Positions 1 to 6,699 of a stretch of DNA of 12,010 nt are shown in pieces. The stretch is from an uncultured Prevotellaceae bacterium. GTDB lineage: Bacteria; Bacteroidota; Bacteroidia; Bacteroidales; Bacteroidaceae. How positions within the stretch are numbered: the stretch's first letter is position 1; each line of letters starts with the position of its first letter. The notes beneath the pieces are model-generated. The model was given only the letters and a program-made list of their open reading frames with translations, was not told the DNA's origin and did no database searches. Location: assembly GCA_900557555.1 (NCBI GenBank), contig USTH01000041.1, forward strand, positions 1 through 12,010. The letters are read 5' to 3'. Position numbers and translations under genes: made by a program.

Positions 1-352
1 TTCTATATAGACTTGCAAAGATTTATGCTTATCCCCACTAAATTTCCACTGACCCCCTTTAACCTTTTGTATTACAATCGGTTAAAGATGGCGGCGCAAT
101 TGTTTTTGCCCGTTTTCTCTCACTGCCTTACCGCAAGGCTGTGGCGAAGGGAAAGTTTATCTTAGTTGAACCCGAACTCATCTTCAGATCATTGCAAACC
201 GATATTCTGCGTTTAGGTCTCACCGTCAGACTATCTTAGGTAGGTATTCATTTTTTATATCAAGTAGGTTTTGTTCTTGTCATAATAGTTTTCTTTTGAG
301 CACCTACTTATATAAAAGTTTTTCTATCTTTTTCGTTCGGGTCGGAGCCGTA
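1..352. other. Left-end region without a convincing gene
   Basis: No supported gene lies here. Two overlapping plus-strand frames stay open. One runs from the window edge to a TAG at 163-165, with an ATG at 25 giving 46 residues. The other is open from 63 to a TAG at 237-239 but has no ATG. Neither resembles a family I recognise. A small hairpin (GCCTT at 125-129, AAGGC at 135-139) lies within them. The open frames may be the decayed end of a gene, or a dispersed intergenic element carrying spurious frames. The right part of the region holds the long inverted repeat listed separately. I see no coding signal on the minus strand. Confidence 0.4.
253..317. repeat. Imperfect 16-bp inverted repeat, possible terminator
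   Basis: TTTTATAT (253-260) plus AAGTAGGT (262-269) pair with ACCTACTT (302-309) plus ATATAAAA (310-317). This makes 16 base pairs with a single unpaired C at 261 and a 32-nt loop. On the plus strand the right arm is followed by GTTTTTCT, so it could end transcription entering from the left of the window. It lies 36 bp beyond the stop of the minus-strand gene, but in that direction no T-tract follows. A terminator or folded 3' end is the simplest reading; remnant ends of a small mobile element are an alternative. Confidence 0.45.
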
Positions 353-916
353 TTATTTCAACGGGTGCTTTCTTGTATCAGAGCCTGCCTGCACAAAGTA
401 TTTAGCGCCGTCAGCCGACTTGGTGAGGGTGCAATACTGTACGAAGCGTTTGTCGCCCTCCTTGGTGATAATGGCGATAGGCAGAGCATAGGCAGTGATG
501 CGATACGGCCACTTCGATTCCTTGAATGTCTGCCAGTCGCTCTTGGTGAACACCGCTTTCTCAAAGTTGTCACCAGCAAACTTCTTGGCTGCTGCGATGC
601 CCTCGGTGCGAGTCTTGGCATCCACTGCCACACCCTTGGGTTCAGAAACAGCCTCAATGAAACCTTGCTGATAAGCCTCAACAAGTTCTCCGATGCGCGG
701 AGTCTCTAATTTCAACTTCAACAACTGCAGTTTCTGTGCATCAGGTGCATTGGAGTGCTTAGGCAGGAAGTCGCTCACAATCACGTCGAGCACGTAATGG
801 TTGAAAAGATGTGAGAACGCATTGCCTTTTGGGTCGGTAATGCCCTTTGCACACTCGTCGGCAAGCTTCAAAAGATTCTCCACCGGTGTAATGCGTGTAG
901 CGAAGCCATATGCCAT
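353..916 (-). CDS. C-terminal part of the TGA-split protein
   Basis: The frame resumes directly after the TGA, and the first ATG lies 12 bases beyond it (916), giving 187 residues if ribosomes restart there. It has no signal peptide or membrane segment, so on its own it would stay in the cytoplasm, unlike the exported full-length protein. That argues it is the tail of the upstream frame and not an independent gene. It is rich in Lys, Ala and Phe. I recognise no domain. Confidence 0.45.
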   Translation of the reverse strand: MAYGFATRITPVENLLKLADECAKGITDPKGNAFSHLFNHYVLDVIVSDFLPKHSNAPDAQKLQLLKLKLETPRIGELVEAYQQGFIEAVSEPKGVAVDAKTRTEGIAAAKKFAGDNFEKAVFTKSDWQTFKESKWPYRITAYALPIAIITKEGDKRFVQYCTLTKSADGAKYFVQAGSDTRKHPLK

Positions 917-928
917 CCCATCACGGTT

Positions 929-1666
929 TCAGCGCATATTTACCAAGTCGGCATACATGATGCTGTTGTCGTTGATGATGCCATTAGTCTTGTCTTTCAT
1001 ATCATAGTCGTACTGTATCTTACAAATCGGGTGGAAGAGCCACGTGTAAGCATACATATATTCTTTGAGAGCCGTTTCTGACTTCGGGTCGGCAATAAAA
1101 CGGCATGTCCAGAAGTTAAGGAAATACTCATCAGCTGGTACTTGTATCTGCGGTTCATCGGCCTTCACGGGAACAAAGTCCGAAATCCTGTTTGTACCAT
1201 TACGATTATCATTCTTCAACGCGTAGGAGAAATAACTGAAGTAGCGTCCGTAAAGGTCTGCCCTACTGTCTCCCATGCCCCAAAACTTCTTGGCGTTATC
1301 AGTATAATAAGGGCCATAAGGGGCTATGTCCGAAATCTGCTCAAAGCATGCGTGAATTTCCCCAATGCTCTTAGTGAAGCCCTCCTCTATCGTTTGACTG
1401 TCAGCAAGTGAGTCGGCGGCGAGTGCCTCCTTGCTGGGCTTGTACTTGCGGTTGGGGTCGAACTCTCCCTTCTCAAGTCCGGCGGTCTCCATCGCCTTGT
1501 TCTCCGCAGTATTCTCCACTTCGTTCTTGGCGTCCTTTACCTTTTTCTCCACTTTCTCCTTGACAGCTTTCTTCGCATTTTTCACGAGTCCACCCAATTG
1601 GGCGTTAACTGTTACGCTACATCCCAACAGGAAGGCAACGGCTACAAGAGTTTTAATCCTTTTCAT
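929..1666 (-). CDS. N-terminal part of the TGA-split exported protein
   Basis: This 245-residue frame is what would be made if the TGA at 929-931 acts as a stop. Residues 1 to about 22 are a signal peptide: basic MKR, a hydrophobic core, then V-N-A before Q-L-G-G, a typical Bacteroidetes signal peptidase I site. An L-L-G-C sequence lies inside the core, so lipoprotein processing cannot be fully excluded. Residues about 25-65 are rich in Lys, Glu and Ala with valine/alanine spacing, suggesting a long amphipathic helix or coiled coil. The rest has many Tyr, Phe and Trp residues. The protein probably acts in the periplasm or at the envelope; its function is unknown. Truncated here, it would lack over 40 percent of the full-length chain. 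Confidence 0.6.
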   Translation of the reverse strand: MKRIKTLVAVAFLLGCSVTVNAQLGGLVKNAKKAVKEKVEKKVKDAKNEVENTAENKAMETAGLEKGEFDPNRKYKPSKEALAADSLADSQTIEEGFTKSIGEIHACFEQISDIAPYGPYYTDNAKKFWGMGDSRADLYGRYFSYFSYALKNDNRNGTNRISDFVPVKADEPQIQVPADEYFLNFWTCRFIADPKSETALKEYMYAYTWLFHPICKIQYDYDMKDKTNGIINDNSIMYADLVNMR

Positions 1667-1705
1667 GTTTTCTTTGATTTTAAATTAATATAGTGTTACG
1701 TCTAT

Positions 1706-1733
1706 TGGCTCGCCACGTGCAATCTGGCTCGCC
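1706..1733. repeat. 9-base direct repeat in a 5' leader
   Basis: TGGCTCGCC occurs at 1706-1714 and again at 1725-1733, a period of 19 bases, inside the predicted untranslated leader of the minus-strand exported-protein gene. Its GC content is well above that of the flanking sequence. It could be a paired binding site for a regulator or chance; no function is assigned. Confidence 0.4.
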
Positions 1734-1774
1734 CTTTCATAGTTTTGTTCGATTTCTCCCACAATTTCGCTGTT

Positions 1775-1808
1775 CAAAGGTACAAAAAAAATTAACTTTC
1801 ACCCCAAA
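1775..1808 (-). promoter_or_regulatory. Bacteroidetes-type promoter of the exported-protein gene
   Basis: On the minus strand, TTTG (plus-strand CAAA at 1805-1808) is followed after 22 bases by TACCTTTG (plus-strand 1775-1782). This matches the Bacteroidetes primary sigma factor pattern of TTTG then TAnnTTTG. Transcription would start near 1768, leaving a leader of about 100 nt before the ATG at 1666. The leader contains a 9-base direct repeat. Confidence 0.65.
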
Positions 1809-1929
1809 TATTTAGGAATTTTCGGCTAAAATGAAGTGAAAATATTTCGTCTCAAGCTTTTTTCTCAAAAAAAGATCTTTGCCACCATCAAGAAATGTTG
1901 TCAAACAAGAAAAACAGAGGATTACGGCA

Positions 1930-4900
1930 TCAAACAGACTTGTTACACTTCCAACGCTTGCACATATCAATCATTTTCTTGAAAAGGGGCACTTGGTACA
2001 ACACATGGCTATTGCCAACAATTATAGTCTGTTCGCGTGCGCGTGTGAGGGCAACATTGAGCCTTCGGTCTACAGGATAATCTCTGTCATAAAGTCCGTC
2101 GGCCTCATTGTAGACAGACGACGTAAGAAATTTCAGTTGAGAGAGGTGCCTCACCGTTAGGGAGTAAATAATAATGTTGCGTTGAGACCCTTGATAGCGC
2201 TCAACAGTATCGATTGTCATGTTCAGGAAATCATTCAGACCACTTTTTTGCAGACAAGTCCTTATCATTGAAATCTGATTGCGATATGGCACAATCACAC
2301 CTATATCTGCTGGCGTAATACTGCGGTTGTTTGCCAAATAGAGTTCTGACAATGCCTTTACACAATCGGCAACCATCAGGGCCTCTGCCCTATTGATCTT
2401 GTCGTTGATACCGTCAGGCTCGGGTTGGCAGTCCAGAAACACCACCCTGTTGCGTGCCAGACATCGGGCAAGGTTATGTAGCAGGAGTCCTGCTTCCGGC
2501 ATCACCGGATACAATTCCTCTATGCTGCGCTTTTGGTGATTCAAAGGGACGCATTCAAGTGTTTTGCCATAAAACGTTTTGTTGACAAACGTGAACAGAT
2601 CTGGGTGCATCCGCCCCTGTGTTTTTATCTGACAGTAAAGGTCGCTCCGCCCTTGAGACATAAAACGATGAAGCATACGGCTGAATAACGACTCCGCGCA
2701 ATTATGTATTCCGAGCAGGAGGAGACACTCGTCTGTTATGGCGGCATCAGAGCTGTTTTGCATAACCACGGCTGGCAACTGCTTCTGGTCGCCTACGAGA
2801 ACGTAGCGTCTTATTCGCCCCTGAGTATATATGGGCAAGATGTAGGGCTCCAGAATTTGGGACGCTTCGTCTACAAACGCCACCTCAAAATCGTAGTTGC
2901 TTAGCAAAGCCCTCTGCTGCGACATGGTGCTAACCGTTGCAACCACCACACGAACACGGTCAAGAAGGCTGCGCACGTCCCGAGCCTTGTTGCACCCGTG
3001 TGTCACCCTGCTGTCTATCATGCGGCTGCGGTATTCCGGCGACGCACTGACCTGATGCCCCAGACGCAAATAGTCGTTGAGCAGTTCCGGACTGTCACTG
3101 ACAATATCTTCAAGCATGCCACAAAGTTCGTCAACGGCTCTGTTGGTATAGGCAAGTAGCATTAAGCGAGTGCATGACGAAGCCATGAGCTCCTCCTCTA
3201 TCATATAACGCAAAGCACAGGATGTCTTGCCAGAGCCAGGAGGGCCAATTACGAGAAACCATTCTTGCGAAGCCCTTTCTTGTGCCACCAAATCATCGAA
3301 AACACCATAGTTTCCGTGCAGCAAACCGACAGTTCTTCTTTGTGGCATGGTTGTCAGCAGAAAACTGTTTTGCCTGCCTGCTGGCATTCCCAGAAAAGAA
3401 AACAAGCTGCGGCACAACACTGTGTTGCCAGAATCAACATGGTCGTGCTCAATGGCGAAACGCCTGTCCGGACTTTTTTGCAACAGAGAGATTTTGTGCT
3501 GTGGATTAGCAAGTGTAACCTCTGCTTCAAGTGGCGTAAGTCTCGTCAGTTTGCCCCTAAAAGTGTACTGATGCGAGACGTTGGCATCATTGCCTTTATA
3601 GGAATAAAACTGCACTGCATCACCGGGTCTGAAGTTTGACTGTCCGCTACAAATGTCTTCTGGCAGAGCAAACACGACAACCTCAACACGATTGCCAGAA
3701 GTTATTACGTCCCGAACGGTTAGTCCTGCAAACATCTCGCCATTTGAACTTCTTACCAAGGCCGGGCTGTTCCACAAATCCGCATATCCGTGGACTCCAC
3801 TTACAGGATTGCCCATCTTGGCATACCAGTTCTCCTTCATTAGAAATGTACAAAACCTAATGACATAATTATACGTAGCGCTCCCCTTGTCGCAATTGGC
3901 AAACCTTTCCAGCACAACATTGAGACGCGGTTTGACATAAACAGACCACAGTTTGTCGCTGATGTTGTTTATGCGAAGGTCTTCCGCTTCTACGGCTGTC
4001 ATGATGTCACCAAGTTCGCCGTTAGCAATACGTTCGGTCATACTCACAATTCTGTTGCGCATTTCAATAGCACGATACAACAGTTTCCTGTATGGTTTTT
4101 CGCGCATCAGTCCATCTGCATAATGCGAATAGAGCAAATAGGCATGGCAGTCTCTGTCGGCGATGCCCATGGTATGCTCTATAATCATCTGGTAAAGCAT
4201 CATCTGCACATAGTGCGGTTCACGATGAGTGCATAAAAACTCATCCCGCTTTCCGCTTTTCTGTTCTATAAGTTTGTGTCCATCACCTTGTAGAAAATCC
4301 ATACGTCCTGCCAGCCCGACCTGCGGACAAACAAATGATGGTTCAAGCAGAGACTCACTGAGATCAAAACCCCTGTCGGTACTAATTTCCTCTTTAAAAA
4401 GCCTGCGTATATTATTGAACTGCGCCATGGCTTCATGATGAAACCGCTGGGCATTGTCGGCATCCGCCATAAACAGCGAGAAGTCTATCGGCATTTGCCG
4501 AAATACTTTCTGCACGGAAGCTGCATAGGAAGCCGCATCGTCATCACCCGTCTGCGCCTCTGCAAGGAGATCGTCCAGAAACACCCCTGATGCAGCACCC
4601 AGCAACAACGACAAGGATATCTCAGACGGAGCAAACATTCTTATAAAATAATTGTATGGCGACGCCCCTTGGATTTCAAACACACCAGCCACTTCAGAAG
4701 GCGACATCAGATAGTCTGGTTCTAACACAACACATTCGGGAACATAGGCACCGTCATCCATCACTTTAACCTTTAGCAAATTCAACAACGTGCCTTCATG
4801 AACCAGTTCTGCAACATACAACAAGTTGCCATCTGCACCGCCGCAGTCAATGATTACCTGGTCTGTCTCAACGTCAGAATCCACTTGGGCAAGAATGCGA

Positions 4901-5325
4901 CATCCGTCTACGCCAACGACCCTCACTCTGAGCAAGTCGAACTTTCGCCGTGCACGAAGTGGCAACGTCGTAACTTCACAACTGGCAGGCAATAAGCTCT
5001 TCAGCTCTTCTGAAACAGGGTTTCTTTGAATAATGCTTACAAACTCTGCCAACAGACGGGCATCCGCTACAAACAAATCTTCGGCAACTTCATCATTCAT
5101 GCGGTTTGACCTGCGGCGCAGCGACTGCAACCTTGCCGCCATGGATTTTGGCACATGATATCTGTCACAAACTACCCCCAACATGGAGAAGAAATTAGAA
5201 TAGGTGACACCAGCAGATGCCTCCTCACACACCAGACGCATGATGCTGTATAGCTCTTTGTAGAGCACTCTGTCATAGGGTACAGATAACAACATTGCTA
5301 TCCTGTCATAGAAATCACTCTTCAC
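1930..5325 (-). CDS. Dna2-like fused PD-(D/E)XK nuclease and SF1 helicase
   Basis: This 1131-residue cytoplasmic protein should bind DNA, unwind it with ATP and cut single strands or flaps. Residues 1 to about 290 match nothing I recognise. A RecB/Cas4-type nuclease follows: G-R-M-D-F with Asp343, I-E-Q-K with Glu354 and Lys356, and Q-x3-Y at 374-378. Residues about 510-615 look like the beta-barrel found between nuclease and motor in Dna2 (F-R-P-G-D, then R-G-K-L). The SF1B/UPF1-like motor has Walker A GPPGSGKT (694-701), motif Ia near 725, DEAS (819-822), GDQKQLP (845-851), Q-G-R-M-H (903-907), T-V-E-R-Y-Q-G-S (1040-1047) and LNVALTRARE (1089-1098). The order is that of eukaryotic Dna2, but I do not see the C-x2-C-type Fe-S cysteine pattern of Dna2 and many Cas4-like nucleases. 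The start is GTG at 5325, two codons after an in-frame stop; ATG at 5295 (residue 11) is the alternative. A repair or defence role is inference, since no partner gene adjoins it. Confidence 0.85.
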   Translation of the reverse strand: MKSDFYDRIAMLLSVPYDRVLYKELYSIMRLVCEEASAGVTYSNFFSMLGVVCDRYHVPKSMAARLQSLRRRSNRMNDEVAEDLFVADARLLAEFVSIIQRNPVSEELKSLLPASCEVTTLPLRARRKFDLLRVRVVGVDGCRILAQVDSDVETDQVIIDCGGADGNLLYVAELVHEGTLLNLLKVKVMDDGAYVPECVVLEPDYLMSPSEVAGVFEIQGASPYNYFIRMFAPSEISLSLLLGAASGVFLDDLLAEAQTGDDDAASYAASVQKVFRQMPIDFSLFMADADNAQRFHHEAMAQFNNIRRLFKEEISTDRGFDLSESLLEPSFVCPQVGLAGRMDFLQGDGHKLIEQKSGKRDEFLCTHREPHYVQMMLYQMIIEHTMGIADRDCHAYLLYSHYADGLMREKPYRKLLYRAIEMRNRIVSMTERIANGELGDIMTAVEAEDLRINNISDKLWSVYVKPRLNVVLERFANCDKGSATYNYVIRFCTFLMKENWYAKMGNPVSGVHGYADLWNSPALVRSSNGEMFAGLTVRDVITSGNRVEVVVFALPEDICSGQSNFRPGDAVQFYSYKGNDANVSHQYTFRGKLTRLTPLEAEVTLANPQHKISLLQKSPDRRFAIEHDHVDSGNTVLCRSLFSFLGMPAGRQNSFLLTTMPQRRTVGLLHGNYGVFDDLVAQERASQEWFLVIGPPGSGKTSCALRYMIEEELMASSCTRLMLLAYTNRAVDELCGMLEDIVSDSPELLNDYLRLGHQVSASPEYRSRMIDSRVTHGCNKARDVRSLLDRVRVVVATVSTMSQQRALLSNYDFEVAFVDEASQILEPYILPIYTQGRIRRYVLVGDQKQLPAVVMQNSSDAAITDECLLLLGIHNCAESLFSRMLHRFMSQGRSDLYCQIKTQGRMHPDLFTFVNKTFYGKTLECVPLNHQKRSIEELYPVMPEAGLLLHNLARCLARNRVVFLDCQPEPDGINDKINRAEALMVADCVKALSELYLANNRSITPADIGVIVPYRNQISMIRTCLQKSGLNDFLNMTIDTVERYQGSQRNIIIYSLTVRHLSQLKFLTSSVYNEADGLYDRDYPVDRRLNVALTRAREQTIIVGNSHVLYQVPLFKKMIDMCKRWKCNKSV

Positions 5326-5342
5326 TGGTCATGTGTTTTTGG

Positions 5343-5350
5343 CAAATTTA
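5343..5350 (-). promoter_or_regulatory. Predicted -7 element for the nuclease-helicase
   Basis: The minus strand reads TAAATTTG here, a full match to the Bacteroidetes TAnnTTTG element. A clear TTTG -33 element at the usual distance is missing. The transcript would begin only about 10-18 nt before the GTG at 5325, or about 45 nt before the alternative ATG at 5295. Confidence 0.5.
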
Positions 5351-5429
5351 GCACTTTATCTCATTCCACCCGCCATTTCCAGAAACTTTACTTCTATCCG
5401 AACCATAACAAATAGACTATGTTGCAGCC

Positions 5430-5444
5430 AGAAGTCGCACTTCT
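5430..5444. repeat. Short perfect hairpin in the divergent intergenic region
   Basis: AGAAGT (5430-5435) and ACTTCT (5439-5444) form a 6-bp stem with a 3-base loop, CGC. It lies between the two divergent promoters and is too small and isolated to assign a role. Confidence 0.3.
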
Positions 5445-5509
5445 AAACAACCCAACGACAACACACGTATAAATGTTATAGGATAAGACAGACCTGTTTT
5501 GAACACAAA

Positions 5510-5536
5510 AAACATAATTATCCTGAAATTATGTTT
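5510..5536. promoter_or_regulatory. 10-bp perfect inverted repeat, candidate operator
   Basis: AAACATAATT (5510-5519) and AATTATGTTT (5527-5536) are exact reverse complements separated by ATCCTGA. The right arm shares its last base with the -7 element TATATTTG, so a protein bound here would cover the place of the -33 region. This suits a dimeric repressor or activator of the phosphoribosyltransferase-permease unit. AT-rich palindromes also arise by chance, so the position is the main argument. Confidence 0.5.
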
Positions 5537-5543
5537 ATATTTG
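5536..5543 (+). promoter_or_regulatory. Predicted -7 element for the phosphoribosyltransferase operon
   Basis: TATATTTG matches the Bacteroidetes TAnnTTTG element, 35 bases before the ATG at 5579. The expected -33 TTTG is absent at normal spacing; the nearest upstream TTTG (5498-5501) is 34 bases away. The space is occupied by the inverted repeat at 5510-5536, which suggests a regulated and possibly activator-dependent promoter. Confidence 0.6.
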
Positions 5544-5578
5544 CAGATTGTAATTAAAAACAAAAACAACCACAAATC

Positions 5579-6679
5579 ATGCACAACTATTTAGACAAGA
5601 CCAAACTGACAATGGTCGCACGTTCAGAGGACGTGACTCTATATAAGCTTGACACCCCCAAACTTCTCAACAAATACTTCATCACCACCTACGAAGGCTC
5701 GCGACGCCTACTTACAACTCCAGAAGAAGTGGGCTTCCAAACCTACCTCGACACGATGCCACCCACCGTTGAAGCCCTCAAATACTTCAGAAAAAAAGGA
5801 CTGCAGGACAGTGTAGACATTCTCACCATTCTGCGGGGTGGTCTGAACTACTCCGTAGAGGAGAGCTGCTTCAGAGCCGGCATTCAAACAGACAACATCA
5901 ATTTCCTGTCATGTGAAAGAATCATACAAAACAAGGAAATCAAAGGGCTGGACATAAAGTACCAAAAATACAACATCGTCAACAACGGCACTATGATTAT
6001 TGGCGACATCATTGCCACTGGCGACACCCTTAAACTATGCTTCGACTATATCCTTGACAAATACAAACGGCGCGGCGCCAAACTACGCCGTGTCATTTTC
6101 TTTACCATCGGTGGTACAAGAGCCTTTGACCTTATGGAGACCTTCACCGAACAGATTAGACAATACTGGCCAGAGTTCGAGGGTTTCACCTGCGTATTTT
6201 ACGAGGGCATATTCAGCGTCTACTCTACACGGGGAGTGACAGGCGTAAACGTGCCAGACATAGATTTCTATTGGCACAATTCGGTATTGGCCCCCGAATA
6301 CCGAAAGACCGTGTTGGACAGCGACAACGCAATCTTCGAAAAGTGTATCATCTATGATGGTGGAGCACGTCGCTATGAAATAGCAGAACACTATGACGAG
6401 GTGCTCGAGTATTGGCGCGACATACGAGCTGTGGCCGACAATGTCAACATGAAGGCCTTCACCGATGAAAAATTGGGATACCCCTCACCGGCTTCATACG
6501 AAGAATGGCTGGAAATTAACCACTACGAGGAGGACACCACAAACGAAGAACACGTGCTGAAGGCACTGTTCCGCAGCGAAGAGGCATTCCGACACAAAAA
6601 CCATAAGCGCAACCTGCGACACATAGCAGAAGTGCGATTGCAGGAAATCACCAAAGCATTTGAAAAATACAAGAAATAG
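5579..6679 (+). CDS. Phosphoribosyltransferase-fold protein, substrate unknown
   Basis: This 366-residue soluble protein carries two marks of the type I phosphoribosyltransferase fold. The first is L-R-G-G at 85-88, placed like the pyrophosphate-binding loop. The second is GDIIATGDTL at 142-151 after a hydrophobic strand, the PRPP-binding loop. Such enzymes join a nucleobase to PRPP to make a nucleotide and pyrophosphate. The usual acidic pair before the loop is G-D here instead of D-D or E-D. At 366 residues it is much longer than typical salvage enzymes (about 170-220); the last 130 or so residues, rich in Glu, Tyr, Lys and Arg, are unassigned. The next gene, 20 bp downstream, is a cytosine-type permease, so a pyrimidine or related base is the likely substrate. 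The specific base, or a regulatory role, cannot be read from sequence. The start is the first ATG, 36 bases after the -7 element. Confidence 0.75.
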   Translation: MHNYLDKTKLTMVARSEDVTLYKLDTPKLLNKYFITTYEGSRRLLTTPEEVGFQTYLDTMPPTVEALKYFRKKGLQDSVDILTILRGGLNYSVEESCFRAGIQTDNINFLSCERIIQNKEIKGLDIKYQKYNIVNNGTMIIGDIIATGDTLKLCFDYILDKYKRRGAKLRRVIFFTIGGTRAFDLMETFTEQIRQYWPEFEGFTCVFYEGIFSVYSTRGVTGVNVPDIDFYWHNSVLAPEYRKTVLDSDNAIFEKCIIYDGGARRYEIAEHYDEVLEYWRDIRAVADNVNMKAFTDEKLGYPSPASYEEWLEINHYEEDTTNEEHVLKALFRSEEAFRHKNHKRNLRHIAEVRLQEITKAFEKYKK

Positions 6680-6699
6680 AACCATACAACTACAAAACA

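Larger units (their letters stand above)
353..1666 (-). pseudogene. Exported protein of unknown function, split by in-frame TGA
   Basis: Read on the minus strand, one frame runs from ATG at 1666 to TAA at 353-355 and is broken once, by TGA at 929-931. The junction reads ...DLVNMR-stop-NRDGMAYGF..., so the frame is kept on both sides and no indel is needed. TGG in place of TGA would give an unbroken protein of about 437 residues. I do not recognise the family. What can be seen is an N-terminal signal peptide, a Lys/Glu-rich helical segment of about 40 residues, then a mixed aromatic-rich region that continues past the stop. All other genes here read normally under the standard bacterial code, and the neighbouring helicase gene ends in TGA, so a genome-wide change of TGA meaning is unlikely. 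A recent nonsense mutation, a sequencing error or local readthrough remain possible. Confidence 0.75.

Noticed and set aside
296..709. Plus-strand 137-residue open frame
   Set aside because: It lies opposite the minus-strand split gene, whose two halves fit one continuous reading with a signal peptide and promoter; the plus-strand frame has no recognisable family or promoter.
353..1666. Alternative genetic code with TGA read as tryptophan
   Set aside because: The nuclease-helicase gene ends in TGA, no other gene has an internal TGA, and Bacteroidales use the standard bacterial code. Only local readthrough stays possible.
1845..1880. T-tract and A-tract facing each other (CTTTTTT and AAAAAAG) as terminator of the helicase gene
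   Set aside because: The stem is almost entirely A-T pairs with a 3-base loop and would be weak; I could not support it as a terminator.
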